Virus record (IMG/VR): IMGVR_UViG_3300025030_001282
Coordinates: 1 to 64,000 of that record
Strand: one strand, 5' to 3'
DNA: 64,000 nt
Source: a virus
Of the stretch, positions 16,450 through 24,463 are shown one piece after another. The position numbers were made by a program, and so were the translations under genes. The first letter of the stretch is position 1; each line of letters starts with the position of its first letter. The notes under the pieces are model-generated. The model saw only the letters and a list, made by a program, of their open reading frames with translations. It did no database searches and was not told where the DNA came from.

Positions 16450-16781
16450 CGTGCCCCAACACCGTCACAGAGATAGCCAGGGAAGCAGGCCGAGACTATA
16501 TCACCCCCGAGGACGTCCAGGCGGCCATGGACCTCTACGGCAGGGACGACCCGCACCGGATCAGGATCGACGTGCTGGAGGTTCTGGGCAAGGCATCGCC
16601 GTATCGAGCCGAGGACGCGACAGCCTGCGCCCGTGTCGCCTATGACGGTCCGGAGCCCTTTGTCGGCCCGCTGCAGGTGATCTGCCGGAATGGTGGCACC
16701 AAGTACGGGACACCGTGCCAGGGGCACAGCCCTCGAGGCTGTAAGAGCTCCAGGGACTGCACACACAACTACTTTTTCTGA
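16437..16781 (+). CDS. Hypothetical protein, 114 aa
   Basis: CAGGAGG before ATG 16437, overlapping the previous gene by 13 bp. Contains a helical part with PEDVQAAMDLYGRDDPH and a C-terminal region with several Cys (ICRNGG, GTPCQGH, GCKSSRDCTH). No family recognised. Confidence 0.6.
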   Translation: MGFLACPNTVTEIAREAGRDYITPEDVQAAMDLYGRDDPHRIRIDVLEVLGKASPYRAEDATACARVAYDGPEPFVGPLQVICRNGGTKYGTPCQGHSPRGCKSSRDCTHNYFF

Positions 16782-16791
16782 GGAGACGACG

Positions 16792-17274
16792 ATGGCCACA
16801 CAAGCAAAGGGGGAACTGCGGCCCTACCGGGTTAAGCAGCTCGGCGATTCAGAAGACTACTGCGTGATCTACAACGCACGGTCCAGGTCGCAGGCGAAGT
16901 ACTTCTACTGGCTCTACACGCTGGAGTCGAACGACCCGTACAAGGAGTACCTGCCCTACCTGCACGCCCGCGTTGCAGGCGGGGACTGCTACCCGACCAG
17001 CGAGGGCTTCAAGCGCAACGCGAAGTACCGCAATATCGAGTTCGCCTACTGCGGCATGCGCGTGCTCCAGGGCGGCAGGATGGGGACCATCGTCGGCCAC
17101 AATGACAGCGCCAACCTGGACGTGCTGTTCGACGAGTGGAACACCCCGAGCAACTGCCACCCCTGGTGGGACATTACCTACTTCAACAAGAACGGCGGCA
17201 TCATCCGCAGGTATATCCAGGGAGACCGGGACCGCAGCGTCGAGCCCCAGGCCCAGCAGGCGGCCACGGCATGA
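16792..17274 (+). CDS. Hypothetical protein, 160 aa
   Basis: TGAGGAG upstream of ATG 16792. Rich in Tyr and Asn; contains YCVIYNARSRSQAKYFYWLY and VLQGGRMGTIVGHNDSANL, the latter like a small beta-barrel element. No family recognised. ATGA overlap with the GIY-YIG gene. Confidence 0.6.
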   Translation: MATQAKGELRPYRVKQLGDSEDYCVIYNARSRSQAKYFYWLYTLESNDPYKEYLPYLHARVAGGDCYPTSEGFKRNAKYRNIEFAYCGMRVLQGGRMGTIVGHNDSANLDVLFDEWNTPSNCHPWWDITYFNKNGGIIRRYIQGDRDRSVEPQAQQAATA

Positions 17275-18029
17275 AGGAGTGGATATACCAGATCAAGGGC
17301 AAGGAAACCGGCAGCGGCTTCGGCAACTGGTCCTGGCCACCGCTCGCCTCGAACATGGTGGTAGCGCCCGACCGGAAAACCGCCAAGGCCATGATCGAGG
17401 AGGAGTACGGTCGCACCTTCCCCACCAGGGTGCTGCAGGCTGACCTGGACAGCAACGAGTTCCTGCTGAGCCTGAAGGAGATCAAGGCCGACGACCATTT
17501 CACCCGGAGGCTGTTCGAGGTCACGCTTTGCAAGCACTGCGACAAGCCGTTCAAGATTATCGAGAAGTACCGCTTCGGCAACCCAGGGGGAGGCTCGGAC
17601 TACTGCAGCACCGAGTGCTCGAAGGCCCACGCGGTCGAGAACGGGGACTACTTCAGCGAGGTATGGCGCAGCACGCCCCCCGTGATCTACCGGATCACCA
17701 ATAAGGCCACCGGCCAGTGCTACATCGGGAAGACCCGGCAGGTTTTCACTTTGCGCTGGTACCAGCATTTCTTCCAGGGATGCGACACGAAGTTCCACCG
17801 GGCGATCAAGGACACGTCGATCACCGATTGGACCTTCGAGGTGATCGAGATAGTGAACGTGCCCAGCCAACTGAGCCTTGCTGAGAGCGACGCCTTTATA
17901 TCCGAGCGCGAGAAGCACCACATCGCCGCCCACAGCAGCGTCGTGAACGGCTACAACACCCAGGGACCGACCGAGATAAACGGCGAATTGTTCAGCGAGC
18001 CATCAGCCTGCTGCGCCGCCTTACAGTAG
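17271..18029 (+). CDS. GIY-YIG endonuclease with N-terminal zinc ribbon
   Basis: 252 aa. The nuclease domain starts near residue 140 with VIYRITNKATGQCYIGKT (the IYR...YIG motif), followed by the conserved Arg in TLRWYQHFF and the catalytic Glu in FISEREKHHI. Upstream is a treble-clef-like cluster CKHCDKPFKI ... DYCSTEC. This combination is common in phage homing or segregation-distortion nucleases that nick DNA. The gene is freestanding with no intron visible. The N-terminal ~80 residues are unassigned. Confidence 0.85.
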   Translation: MKEWIYQIKGKETGSGFGNWSWPPLASNMVVAPDRKTAKAMIEEEYGRTFPTRVLQADLDSNEFLLSLKEIKADDHFTRRLFEVTLCKHCDKPFKIIEKYRFGNPGGGSDYCSTECSKAHAVENGDYFSEVWRSTPPVIYRITNKATGQCYIGKTRQVFTLRWYQHFFQGCDTKFHRAIKDTSITDWTFEVIEIVNVPSQLSLAESDAFISEREKHHIAAHSSVVNGYNTQGPTEINGELFSEPSACCAALQ

Positions 18030-18053
18030 GAAAGAAACGAGGAGGCACACGCG

Positions 18054-18293
18054 ATGGCACACCAGGGAGATTTGTTTTTTGACGCGGAAGCATACTGGCG
18101 CGACAAGCCGTTCAAGAAGTGGGTGGTTTACCTCTCGAAAGGCAGCGGCAAGAAGCCGGACACCAGGATCATGTACATAGGAGCGGCCACCGAGGAGAAG
18201 GCTATCGCCTGCGCCAAAAGGCACTGCGTGCTCACTGGCAGGATCCAGGGCCGGGCACGGCTCGCAACCCCCACCGACCTCGGCTGTAAATAG
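18054..18293 (+). CDS. Hypothetical protein, 79 aa
   Basis: GAGGAGG upstream of ATG 18054. Alpha/beta protein with KWVVYLSKGSGKKPDTRIMY and KAIACAKRHC. No family recognised. Confidence 0.6.
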   Translation: MAHQGDLFFDAEAYWRDKPFKKWVVYLSKGSGKKPDTRIMYIGAATEEKAIACAKRHCVLTGRIQGRARLATPTDLGCK

Positions 18294-18311
18294 ACAACAG
18301 GAGAAGACAAG

Positions 18312-18743
18312 ATGCCCAAGAAGCCCCTCCATATCGGAACCTCGCCGCTCACCAACCGCATTTACGCCGGGCACGTCCTGAAAGACGGCCAGACCTGGGC
18401 AGCGGACAAGGAAGACGTAACCGGAGCCGCCTGCGCCGCCGTAGCCCAGCACGTGCTGAAGAACGACGACCCCGTGGTGGTGACCGCCAATGGCAAGCCC
18501 AAGTACGAGATCACTGCGAAAGACCTCCAGAGCCCCATCCATGCACCGGCACCCAAGGACGCCGTATGGGTGGTCCACTTGATCGGTCCGGACGACGTAA
18601 TCGACCAGCCGGACGAATTGACCGCACTTCGGGAAGCGAACAAACTCAACATCGGCTTGGCTCGGAGGCGTGCAGAGGATCCTTCGGACAATGACCCGCA
18701 TTGCTGGGCGGTCGTAAAGGATGCATCGGTGGAGTCGGTTTGA
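18312..18743 (+). CDS. Conserved phage protein (DUF7446-like), 143 aa
   Basis: The first ~75 residues (LHIGTSPLTNRIYAGHVLKD, QTWAADKEDVTGAA, DDPVVVTANGKPKYEI) form a block present in many unrelated phages, assigned from memory to DUF7446. The C-terminal part is variable (HCWAVVKDASVESV). Function unknown. A 57-bp gap with a palindromic hairpin follows. Confidence 0.7.
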   Translation: MPKKPLHIGTSPLTNRIYAGHVLKDGQTWAADKEDVTGAACAAVAQHVLKNDDPVVVTANGKPKYEITAKDLQSPIHAPAPKDAVWVVHLIGPDDVIDQPDELTALREANKLNIGLARRRAEDPSDNDPHCWAVVKDASVESV

Positions 18744-18761
18744 CGCCAGCTCGCGCAAAAC

Positions 18762-18776
18762 GCACGCTATGCGTGC
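18762..18776 (+). repeat. Palindromic hairpin element, copy A
   Basis: GCACGC-TAT-GCGTGC in the gap before the next gene, followed by AAAAACGACGAAAAGG. A closely similar arrangement occurs at 45234-45248. Confidence 0.5.
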
Positions 18777-18800
18777 AAAAACGACGAAAAGGGAGCAGAA

Positions 18801-19187
18801 ATGTTTGACCGCGTAACCATCCAGCAAGGCAAAGAGGCAGCGCCCTACGCGAAAACTGTCACGGTCCACGAGCACCGGGCACCGACGGACGACAGCATCC
18901 GGCTCTACCAGGAGATCGAGGACAAGGCGTACCAGAACCTCCTGCACCGGATCCAGGTGAACGACAACGCCCTCAACTTCGGCGCGATAGTTCATGTGCC
19001 GAGGACGACCACAAACCAGGAGATCGCCTACATATTCACCCTCAACGGCAGGGAGATTACCGGGAAGATCACCATCAAGCACCATGAGGCCTTGACCTTG
19101 GACCGGCAAGGGATTGTCAGGAAGATCGTCGAGGACGCCTCCAGGCATATTGCGGTCGAGATTCTGCAGCACATGACGGGCCTCTAG
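18801..19187 (+). CDS. Hypothetical protein, 128 aa
   Basis: AAAGGGAG upstream. Central beta segment IAYIFTLNGREITGKITIKH flanked by helices. No family recognised. The next gene begins 3 bp after its stop. Confidence 0.6.
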   Translation: MFDRVTIQQGKEAAPYAKTVTVHEHRAPTDDSIRLYQEIEDKAYQNLLHRIQVNDNALNFGAIVHVPRTTTNQEIAYIFTLNGREITGKITIKHHEALTLDRQGIVRKIVEDASRHIAVEILQHMTGL

Positions 19188-19189
19188 CC

Positions 19190-19492
19190 ATGGCTGAACC
19201 CAGGCAGAGAGCACAGAAGCCCAGCCCCATGACGCCTGAAGAGCTGGCCCAGGTAATGGACAGGCTCGGGCTCAAGCCTAGGGACATGGTGATCGCGCTG
19301 GACACCAAGCGCCGCACCCTCCAGGACTACCTGAGCGGTAAGCGCCGTATCCCAGGCATCTGCCGGGTAGCATGCGACGGGCTCATCCTGAAGAACGACC
19401 TGTTCATGGCAGGCATCCCCAGGCCCAAGCCGTACATGCCCAGCAGATTAAACGGCAGGCTTTCTATAGAAGAGGAGGGAACGACCACATGA
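19190..19492 (+). CDS. Phage HTH protein, 100 aa
   Basis: Residues ~13-60 (MTPEELAQVMDRLGLKPRDM, then LDTKRRTLQDYLSGKRRIPG) fit a Cro-like HTH as seen in phage and plasmid transcriptional regulators of about this size. The tail is Pro-rich then acidic. Candidate regulator of the accessory genes; no operator assigned. ATGA overlap with the next gene. Confidence 0.65.
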   Translation: MAEPRQRAQKPSPMTPEELAQVMDRLGLKPRDMVIALDTKRRTLQDYLSGKRRIPGICRVACDGLILKNDLFMAGIPRPKPYMPSRLNGRLSIEEEGTTT

Positions 19493-19662
19493 AACGGATC
19501 AGCGTGCAGTTCGAAGCGGACGTCCCCGAGGACGCCACCGAGGCGCAAATAGAGGAGTGGGTCCGGTTCGGGCTCCACGAGAGAGGCGACATGTCGGCCA
19601 GGAACCCGCTGGCTGAGCATGACGTGGACGCTGTATTCGGCAGCGTAGATATCAGGCACTAA
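19489..19662 (+). CDS. Hypothetical protein, 57 aa
   Basis: AGGAGG upstream of ATG 19489. Beta-alpha-beta-like: KRISVQFEADVPEDATEAQI, then GLHERGDM and a terminal VDAVFGSVDI. No family recognised. Confidence 0.6.
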   Translation: MKRISVQFEADVPEDATEAQIEEWVRFGLHERGDMSARNPLAEHDVDAVFGSVDIRH

Positions 19663-19675
19663 GGCGGAGACAACG

Positions 19676-19969
19676 ATGCCCAAAGAAACGATGAAGATAC
19701 CGATCGATCCCAGGTACCCGGAAGGGTGCGCAGCTTATCCGAGGCCTCAGGTCACCAGCGCCATGAAGATGGACTGCATCGGGGAGTTCACGATCGAGCG
19801 GGAACAGACCTGCCCCTCCTGCTACGCCGAGGAAGAAGGACCGCAGGCAGACTGCACGATCTGCAGCGGCAACCTCACCTACACCGAAAAGATCGATGTT
19901 CCTTGGGACATCATGAAGGACATCTACAAGCGCATGGCGACAGCCGCAGCCAGAGAGGTAGAGCAGTGA
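19676..19969 (+). CDS. Zinc-knuckle protein, 97 aa
   Basis: Contains TCPSCYAEEEGPQADCTICSG, a four-Cys DnaJ-like zinc knuckle, after a conserved EFTIEREQ stretch. Small zinc proteins of this type are frequent in this part of the window. GTGA overlap with the next gene. Confidence 0.65.
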   Translation: MPKETMKIPIDPRYPEGCAAYPRPQVTSAMKMDCIGEFTIEREQTCPSCYAEEEGPQADCTICSGNLTYTEKIDVPWDIMKDIYKRMATAAAREVEQ

Positions 19970-20121
19970 CGCCTGCAGAGAGAGGCATCGCCAGGACCAA
20001 GGCGCGGCTGCTGTTCGGCCAGGGAAAGAAGCGGAGGGAGATCGCCAAGGAGATGGACGTCACATACCAGTTCGTCTGCGACGCAATCCCCCGAGGAGTG
20101 AAGCAAGGAGGCAAAGGCTAG
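19966..20121 (+). CDS. Small HTH protein, 51 aa
   Basis: GTG start from the GTGA overlap. ARLLFGQGKKRREIAKEMDV followed by TYQFVCDAIPRGV is a single helix-turn-helix of the recombinase/sigma-like kind. Too small for an effector domain. Candidate DNA-binding factor. Confidence 0.55.
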   Translation: MTPAERGIARTKARLLFGQGKKRREIAKEMDVTYQFVCDAIPRGVKQGGKG

Positions 20122-20122
20122 C

Positions 20123-20302
20123 ATGGCCAGAAAGGCACCATACGAGATCATCCCGTGCGACTGCGAATACTACGATCCGCCCTGCCACTACTGCTGCACA
20201 GACGCGGTCGTTGCTTTCTATCTGAATGGGAGAACGCAGTACATGAAAAAGAGCGAAGCGATCGAGCAAGAGCAGCAACGCAACGCCGGTCGGCAGAGTT
20301 AA
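20123..20302 (+). CDS. Cys-rich small protein, 59 aa
   Basis: ATG 20123 with AGGAGG 12 bp upstream. CDCEYYDPPCHYCCTD is a dense Cys cluster in the N-terminal half; the rest is charged and Gln-rich. No family recognised. Confidence 0.55.
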   Translation: MARKAPYEIIPCDCEYYDPPCHYCCTDAVVAFYLNGRTQYMKKSEAIEQEQQRNAGRQS

Positions 20303-20369
20303 GGGCTCCGGCCCTGCTCCCGGCTTCACATAGAGAGCCTGTACCACCCACCACAGTGGCAAGGAGACG

Positions 20370-20732
20370 ATGATGAAGGCAGGCGACAAGTTCCACATTA
20401 AAGCGGGAAAATTCCCCCACGAGGCAATTGAGGACGAGCACGAGGTGATCGAGGACACCGGCAAGAGTCTCCTTGTCCGCAACTGTGTCACCGGAGAGGA
20501 GACCACCGTCCTCTACTACCAGATCACCGACTGGCCCAGGTGCGCTCAGTGTGGCAGGCCCCGCCTGCAGGGCGAGCTGAAAAACAGCCAGATCAGCTTC
20601 CGAAACAGCAGGCAGGAGTACAGCAGCTGGAAAAAACGGATGGTCAATAAGCAGTTCATTGACCACAAGACGCTCCCCTTCTGCGCCGATGGCCCCTGCG
20701 CCGGACACTACCAGATGGGATGCGAGGGGTAG
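20370..20732 (+). CDS. Hypothetical protein with zinc site, 120 aa
   Basis: CAAGGAG upstream of the double ATG at 20370/20373. N-terminal beta segments (DKFHIKAGKFPHEAIE, TVLYYQITDW), then CAQCGRP and a second Cys pair in LPFCADGPCAGHY. Resembles phage zinc-ribbon proteins; no name assigned. Confidence 0.6.
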   Translation: MMKAGDKFHIKAGKFPHEAIEDEHEVIEDTGKSLLVRNCVTGEETTVLYYQITDWPRCAQCGRPRLQGELKNSQISFRNSRQEYSSWKKRMVNKQFIDHKTLPFCADGPCAGHYQMGCEG

Positions 20733-20734
20733 CA

Positions 20735-20974
20735 GTGAACGCAGCAAAGTTGAGATCCTGCCCATGTGGCAACGAACTGAAAAAGTACCAGAAAAAATAC
20801 TGTTGCCGGGCATACAAAAGCGATTTTCACAGGGAACCGCCAAAGCTTACCCGATTCGGCAACCCAGTACCAAAAGACAAGACGGTCGTCAGGATCGGCC
20901 CAGGCATTCAGGCTTATCTCGACTTGTATCCAAGCTGTAGCGCATATCAACAAAGGGAGGGCAACAAAAAATGA
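20735..20974 (+). CDS. Cys-rich protein, 79 aa
   Basis: GTG 20735, two bases after the preceding stop. Begins AAKLRSCPCGNELKKYQKKY with a following Cys pair, so a small zinc-ribbon; the middle has PKLTRFGNPVP. The last 12 codons run through copy 5 of the 15-bp element, so the protein end and the element are superimposed. ATGA overlap with the next gene. Confidence 0.55.
   Translation: MNAAKLRSCPCGNELKKYQKKYCCRAYKSDFHREPPKLTRFGNPVPKDKTVVRIGPGIQAYLDLYPSCSAYQQREGNKK
20936..20950 (+). promoter_or_regulatory. 15-bp recurrent element, copy 5 (forward)
   Basis: TGTAGCGCATATCAA, identical to copy 2 and sharing the flanking CAAGC and C. It precedes the ribosome binding site of the 48-aa membrane gene. 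Confidence 0.6.
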
Positions 20975-21117
20975 CCACGGAGTTTTGCAAAATACTTGGA
21001 GCCGCAGCACTCGCAGCGGGAATCGTGGTGCTCACAGCCGCATACGACGCCTGGAGCAACCGCAGGAAGTACAAAGCCAGGGAAGACCAGCGCAGAGCCA
21101 AAGGAGGGCTGCACTAG
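20971..21117 (+). CDS. Small single-pass membrane protein, 48 aa
   Basis: ATG 20971 follows AAAGGGAGG. One hydrophobic segment (ILGAAALAAGIVVLTAAY, residues ~8-25), then a very basic tail (RRKYKAREDQRRAK). N-out/C-in orientation is expected from the charges. Could be a minor holin-like or membrane anchor protein; no family recognised. Confidence 0.6.
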   Translation: MTTEFCKILGAAALAAGIVVLTAAYDAWSNRRKYKAREDQRRAKGGLH

Positions 21118-21453
21118 ATGCTGATGAAATACATCAACGCCATCACTGGGCACCGGTACTGGTACAGCTTGAGGTTGGCCTATTACGACGGGGAGCACGA
21201 GCGGTTCCACTGGCACGCCGAGATTGGTTGCGTACAGCAGGGGGACATACTGCACCACCGGCAGATCAAGAAGCTTGTCGCTCCTACCCTGCTCAAGACG
21301 CCAAGGGCCAAGCGCTACCTCTGCAACGGTAGGCTGAAAATTGAAATCATCGGCTGCCTCGGAAAATTCAGGAAGCCGGAGAAATGCGCCACCGCCATCA
21401 CCGTTTCCAGGCTCGACATCTTCGGTGCCTTCCTGCTGGAATGGCTAAGATGA
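21118..21453 (+). CDS. Hypothetical protein, 111 aa
   Basis: Starts at the base after the preceding TAG. Contains GHRYWYSLRLAYYDGEHERF and a Cys/His pattern (HWHAEIGC), and ends in a hydrophobic FGAFLLEWL. No family recognised. ATGA overlap with the next gene. Confidence 0.6.
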   Translation: MLMKYINAITGHRYWYSLRLAYYDGEHERFHWHAEIGCVQQGDILHHRQIKKLVAPTLLKTPRAKRYLCNGRLKIEIIGCLGKFRKPEKCATAITVSRLDIFGAFLLEWLR

Positions 21454-21989
21454 CGCACTCGGAACTCGTAGAGATAGCTTACCGTTGGCTGATCGGCACG
21501 CGCAAATGCGGCTTCGCCTTCACCGAGCTGGCCTGCATTGCCACCAGTGAGATACCGGACGCCATCGGCTTCCGAGGCGACGGCTCGATCCTGGTCGAAT
21601 GCAAGGTGAGCCGGGCGGACTTCCTGAGCGACAAGAAGAAGTACTTCCGCCAGCGCCCGGAGATGGGAGTGGGCACCTACCGCTTTTTCATGGCACCCGA
21701 GGGGATCATAACACCCAGCGACCTTCCTAAAGGCTGGGGACTCGTGGCGGTAAACGAGAAGGGGAAGCCACGGCAGATCGTCGGGGCGAAGTGGAACTGC
21801 TGGAACACGGACGCACAATTCCGCAACGAGCGCAACCTACAGGCCGAGCACGGCATGATGTCGAGTGCTCTGCGCCGCCTCCACCTCCACAACGTCCTGC
21901 ACCTGATCAAGGCCGAGAATAACCCCTACATCACAAAGGAGGAGCCATGCAGCTCTACACCAACTGCCCAGGATGCGGAAAGCCCCTGA
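21450..21989 (+). CDS. PD-(D/E)XK-like nuclease domain protein (MmcB-like), 179 aa
   Basis: ATGA overlap; ATG 21441 is an alternative. The block SEIPDAIGFRGDGSILVECK contains the spaced Asp and Glu-x-Lys of the PD-(D/E)XK fold, and SRADFLSDKKKYFRQ follows, as in phage homologues of MmcB. YRFFMAPEGIITPSDLPKGW and GLVAVNEKGKPRQI complete the family pattern. It probably acts on DNA in repair or recombination; activity not shown. The last 14 codons overlap the next gene. Confidence 0.7.
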   Translation: MTHSELVEIAYRWLIGTRKCGFAFTELACIATSEIPDAIGFRGDGSILVECKVSRADFLSDKKKYFRQRPEMGVGTYRFFMAPEGIITPSDLPKGWGLVAVNEKGKPRQIVGAKWNCWNTDAQFRNERNLQAEHGMMSSALRRLHLHNVLHLIKAENNPYITKEEPCSSTPTAQDAESP

Positions 21990-22123
21990 CCCTTGACCTC
22001 CGGCATAAGGAGCCCTACGCGCCCATGACGGAGCCCACGGTCGTGGCCCAGGAGCGCTGCGACGAGTGCCGCCAGCAGCTCACGATCAGCGTCACCATCA
22101 CCCCGGAGGAGATAACCGCATGA
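21947..22123 (+). CDS. Zinc-ribbon protein, 58 aa
   Basis: AAAGGAGGAG before ATG 21947, inside the 3' end of the previous gene. NCPGCGKPLT and CDECRQQLT form a four-Cys ribbon, and the tail is beta-like (ISVTITPEEI). ATGA overlap downstream. No name assigned. Confidence 0.6.
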   Translation: MQLYTNCPGCGKPLTLDLRHKEPYAPMTEPTVVAQERCDECRQQLTISVTITPEEITA

Positions 22124-22464
22124 GCCAACAGCAGTACGACGATACCGCAAAGAACCTGGAGATCATGGCCGAGGAACTGGCCGAGGTAGGCGAGGTGCTG
22201 GCGGATATCGCAGCCACCTGCGCCAGGGCCGCCATCATCAAGTCGAAGATTATCCGCTTCGGCATTGAGGATTGCCACCCGGAGAGGCCCGGCGTTACCA
22301 ACCGCCAAAGGCTGGAGCTGGAGATAGGACACCTCAACGCGATGGTGCGGATCCTGGTGCAGAACGGGACGATCACCCAGGTAGGCATAGATGCAGGGGA
22401 AGCCAACAAGATGGCGAAGCTGCAGCACTGGTATGACGGCAACCCGGAGAGGGCCAAGGCATGA
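22120..22464 (+). CDS. MazG-like phage protein, 114 aa
   Basis: MAEELAEVGEVLADIAATCA, then KSKIIRFGIEDCHPERPGVT and a helical EIGHLNAMVRILVQNG resemble phage MazG-like NTP pyrophosphohydrolase proteins (E-E-x-x-E-V, then KALRFG and a second helix pair). The acidic metal-binding residues are incompletely conserved, so activity is doubtful. ATGA overlaps on both sides. Confidence 0.55.
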   Translation: MSQQQYDDTAKNLEIMAEELAEVGEVLADIAATCARAAIIKSKIIRFGIEDCHPERPGVTNRQRLELEIGHLNAMVRILVQNGTITQVGIDAGEANKMAKLQHWYDGNPERAKA

Positions 22465-22760
22465 AGGTGACGCTGCCAGGGAACGTGATCAATATCGAGG
22501 TGGCTAGAGCCAGCCGCAAGGTGCGCCAGCTCGAAGGCAAGTGCGCCCACACGAACCTGATTATCCACGCGGTCGACGGGCTCGTCTGCGGAGATTGTAA
22601 CCGCCAGCTGGATCCCATTGGCTGGATTATCGAGCGCATGGAGGAGCTGAACGCAATCGGGTACCGGGAAAAGGAACTGAACGCGGCAGCAAAGAAGCTC
22701 GACGAGAGGACCAGGACGAAGTGCGTCCACTGCGAGAAGATGACACCGGTCAGGATATAG
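22461..22760 (+). CDS. Zinc-finger-like protein, 99 aa
   Basis: Three Cys groups: GKCAHTNLIIH, VCGDCNRQLDP and CVHCEKM, consistent with a ribbon plus knuckle. Helical middle with WIIERMEELN. No family recognised. Confidence 0.6.
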   Translation: MKVTLPGNVINIEVARASRKVRQLEGKCAHTNLIIHAVDGLVCGDCNRQLDPIGWIIERMEELNAIGYREKELNAAAKKLDERTRTKCVHCEKMTPVRI

Positions 22761-22809
22761 CAAATTACGGCGGAGCCTTCCAGTAGGGGACGCCACAGAA
22801 GGAGACACC

Positions 22810-23340
22810 ATGCACGCGAAAGAGATACTGCCGCAGATCGCGCCGACCAGCACCAGCCAAGCCGACCGGTTCAGCCTGAACCTCTGGCGTTGGGTACGAA
22901 AGGCCTGCAGGGGCAACAGCAAGGGGCAGCTGCACCTGTTCGTGGCCATCGCCACCAAAGACGCGGGCAGCTTCGACCCGACCAGGACGCAGGCCAGCAG
23001 CCTGTATATCGGATTGGGCAACTTGGATGAAGGATGGCTCCACGGCTCGCGCCTGAGCGAAATCCTCTGCACCGGGGTCAAGGCCTCCGGCTACGCCTAC
23101 CCGCCCAGGATGAAGTTCGAGATCATTGCGGACTGGTGGGAGCGGTACATCGTAGGCGGGAAATGCTTTATCGACCCGGCCCACACCCTTTACTTCGACC
23201 GTGAGCGCTGGCAGGAAAGCGCCGATGGCAAGGAGCGCACCTGCCTCTGGTGCGGCAAGCACAAGCAGCACCTGCACGCCGAGATGGTGGAGAAGACGGA
23301 CTGGAGAAACCCGACAACGGAGGAAGTAAGCAATGTGTGA
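22810..23340 (+). CDS. Hypothetical protein, 176 aa
   Basis: GAAGGAG upstream. Trp-rich, with a FSLNLWRWVRKAC motif, DWWERYIVGGKCFID and a terminal CLWCGKHKQ zinc knuckle. No family recognised. It overlaps the next gene by 8 bp. Confidence 0.6.
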   Translation: MHAKEILPQIAPTSTSQADRFSLNLWRWVRKACRGNSKGQLHLFVAIATKDAGSFDPTRTQASSLYIGLGNLDEGWLHGSRLSEILCTGVKASGYAYPPRMKFEIIADWWERYIVGGKCFIDPAHTLYFDRERWQESADGKERTCLWCGKHKQHLHAEMVEKTDWRNPTTEEVSNV

Positions 23341-23641
23341 TTGCAGAGAGAAGATCGAGGCGAGGCTGCTGCAGGCCTTCAAGGAAGAGCACCCGGAGGC
23401 GACCGATCACAAGGTGAAGCTGGAGGGCTACGCCTTCATTTTCGGAGCCCAGGTGACCGTGAAGGCCTGCATGCCGATCAAGCGCACCGCGACCTTCCCG
23501 GTGAAGAAAGGCGGCGGTACCAGGGAGAAGGCCGAGAAGGTCAGCCTCATGTTCAACTGCTGCCCCTTCTGCGGTGAGAAGTACGAGAGGGAGGAGCCCG
23601 CCCCGGAAGCCCCGAAGGAGGAAACGCCGTGCGCCTTGTAA
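23333..23641 (+). CDS. Conserved phage protein, 102 aa
   Basis: Begins CDCREKIEARLLQAFKEEHP and ends NCCPFCGEKYE; between them is GYAFIFGAQVTVKACMPIKR. This arrangement recurs in a phage accessory family with an N-terminal Cys pair and terminal zinc knuckle. Function unknown. Confidence 0.65.
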   Translation: MCDCREKIEARLLQAFKEEHPEATDHKVKLEGYAFIFGAQVTVKACMPIKRTATFPVKKGGGTREKAEKVSLMFNCCPFCGEKYEREEPAPEAPKEETPCAL

Positions 23642-24216
23642 TCCTGGAAAGCCCCTACGCGGGCAAAACGCCGGAGGAGATCGCCCGCAACGTCGAGTAC
23701 GCCAGGAGAGCCCTGCGCGATTCGCTGATGCGCGGGGAGAGTCCGGCAGCCAGCCACCTGCTGTTCACGCAACCCGGAGTACTCCGCGACAACGTGCCAG
23801 AGGAGCGCCGCCAGGGCATCATGGCTGGCCTCGCATGGGGCACCGTGGCGCACGCTGCGGTCGTCTACACCGACCTCGGGATCAGCGATGGCATGAAGAT
23901 GGGAATCGGCCTGCACGTGGCCCAGGGCCTCCCGGTCGAGTACCGGCAGATCGGCCTTCCCGGAAGCTGGCTCCTCCACGTCTGGGCATACGATGCCTAC
24001 GCCGGATCATACGACCACTGCACCGAGGCCGAGGCAATCGCCGACATGGAAGAGCGGAAGGCAAGCGGGCTTGTCAACATCGGGTACAGGTACCAGATCA
24101 GCAACTCGCCAGACGAACCGAGAAAGACAGACTGCAGCACCTGCAGTAAGGCGAACAAGACCTGCCCGGTCTATCCCCAGGACTGGCTGAACTGCGGTCA
24201 GCACCAGGGAGCCTGA
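23629..24216 (+). CDS. DUF7768-like (deoxyribosyltransferase-fold) phage protein, 195 aa
   Basis: GTG start with AAGGAGG. LVILESPYAG, then RNVEYARRALRDSLMRGESP and ASHLLFTQPGVL, HAAVVYTDLGISDGMKMG and LPVEYRQIG follow a phage family with a Rossmann-like fold related to nucleoside 2-deoxyribosyltransferases; the assignment to DUF7768 is from memory. The C-terminal ~40 residues carry a separate Cys group (DCSTCSKANKTC). Catalytic role unknown. Confidence 0.7.
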   Translation: MRLVILESPYAGKTPEEIARNVEYARRALRDSLMRGESPAASHLLFTQPGVLRDNVPEERRQGIMAGLAWGTVAHAAVVYTDLGISDGMKMGIGLHVAQGLPVEYRQIGLPGSWLLHVWAYDAYAGSYDHCTEAEAIADMEERKASGLVNIGYRYQISNSPDEPRKTDCSTCSKANKTCPVYPQDWLNCGQHQGA

Positions 24217-24217
24217 C

Positions 24218-24415
24218 GTGAAGCCGCTGCGGGTCAAATGCAACCGGGCAGGAGCCACGGCAGGCTGCAAGACCTGCCCGCACGGTCAGGAGCACGACGA
24301 GATAATCTACACCCTGCCACCCGGAATGAAGATCAGCCACAAGCCGCCCCACACCTGCTCCGAAGGGGGAAAGGTCCGCTGCCTCCCGGTGAAGGATGGG
24401 GCTGCTGCAGACTAA
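24218..24415 (+). CDS. Cys-rich protein, 65 aa
   Basis: GTG 24218. Contains CNRAGATAGCKTCPHGQEH and two further Cys (HTCSEGG, VRCLPV). The CxxCPH-type spacing suggests a metal site. No family recognised. Confidence 0.55.
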   Translation: MKPLRVKCNRAGATAGCKTCPHGQEHDEIIYTLPPGMKISHKPPHTCSEGGKVRCLPVKDGAAAD

Positions 24416-24463
24416 AGCGCCGCCTTACGAAGAAGAGAGCAACCCAGACAAAGGAGAACGCAG

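Noticed and set aside
20298-20320. AGGGC-TCCG-GCCCT hairpin as a terminator
   Set aside because: Five-bp stem without a T-run; too weak.
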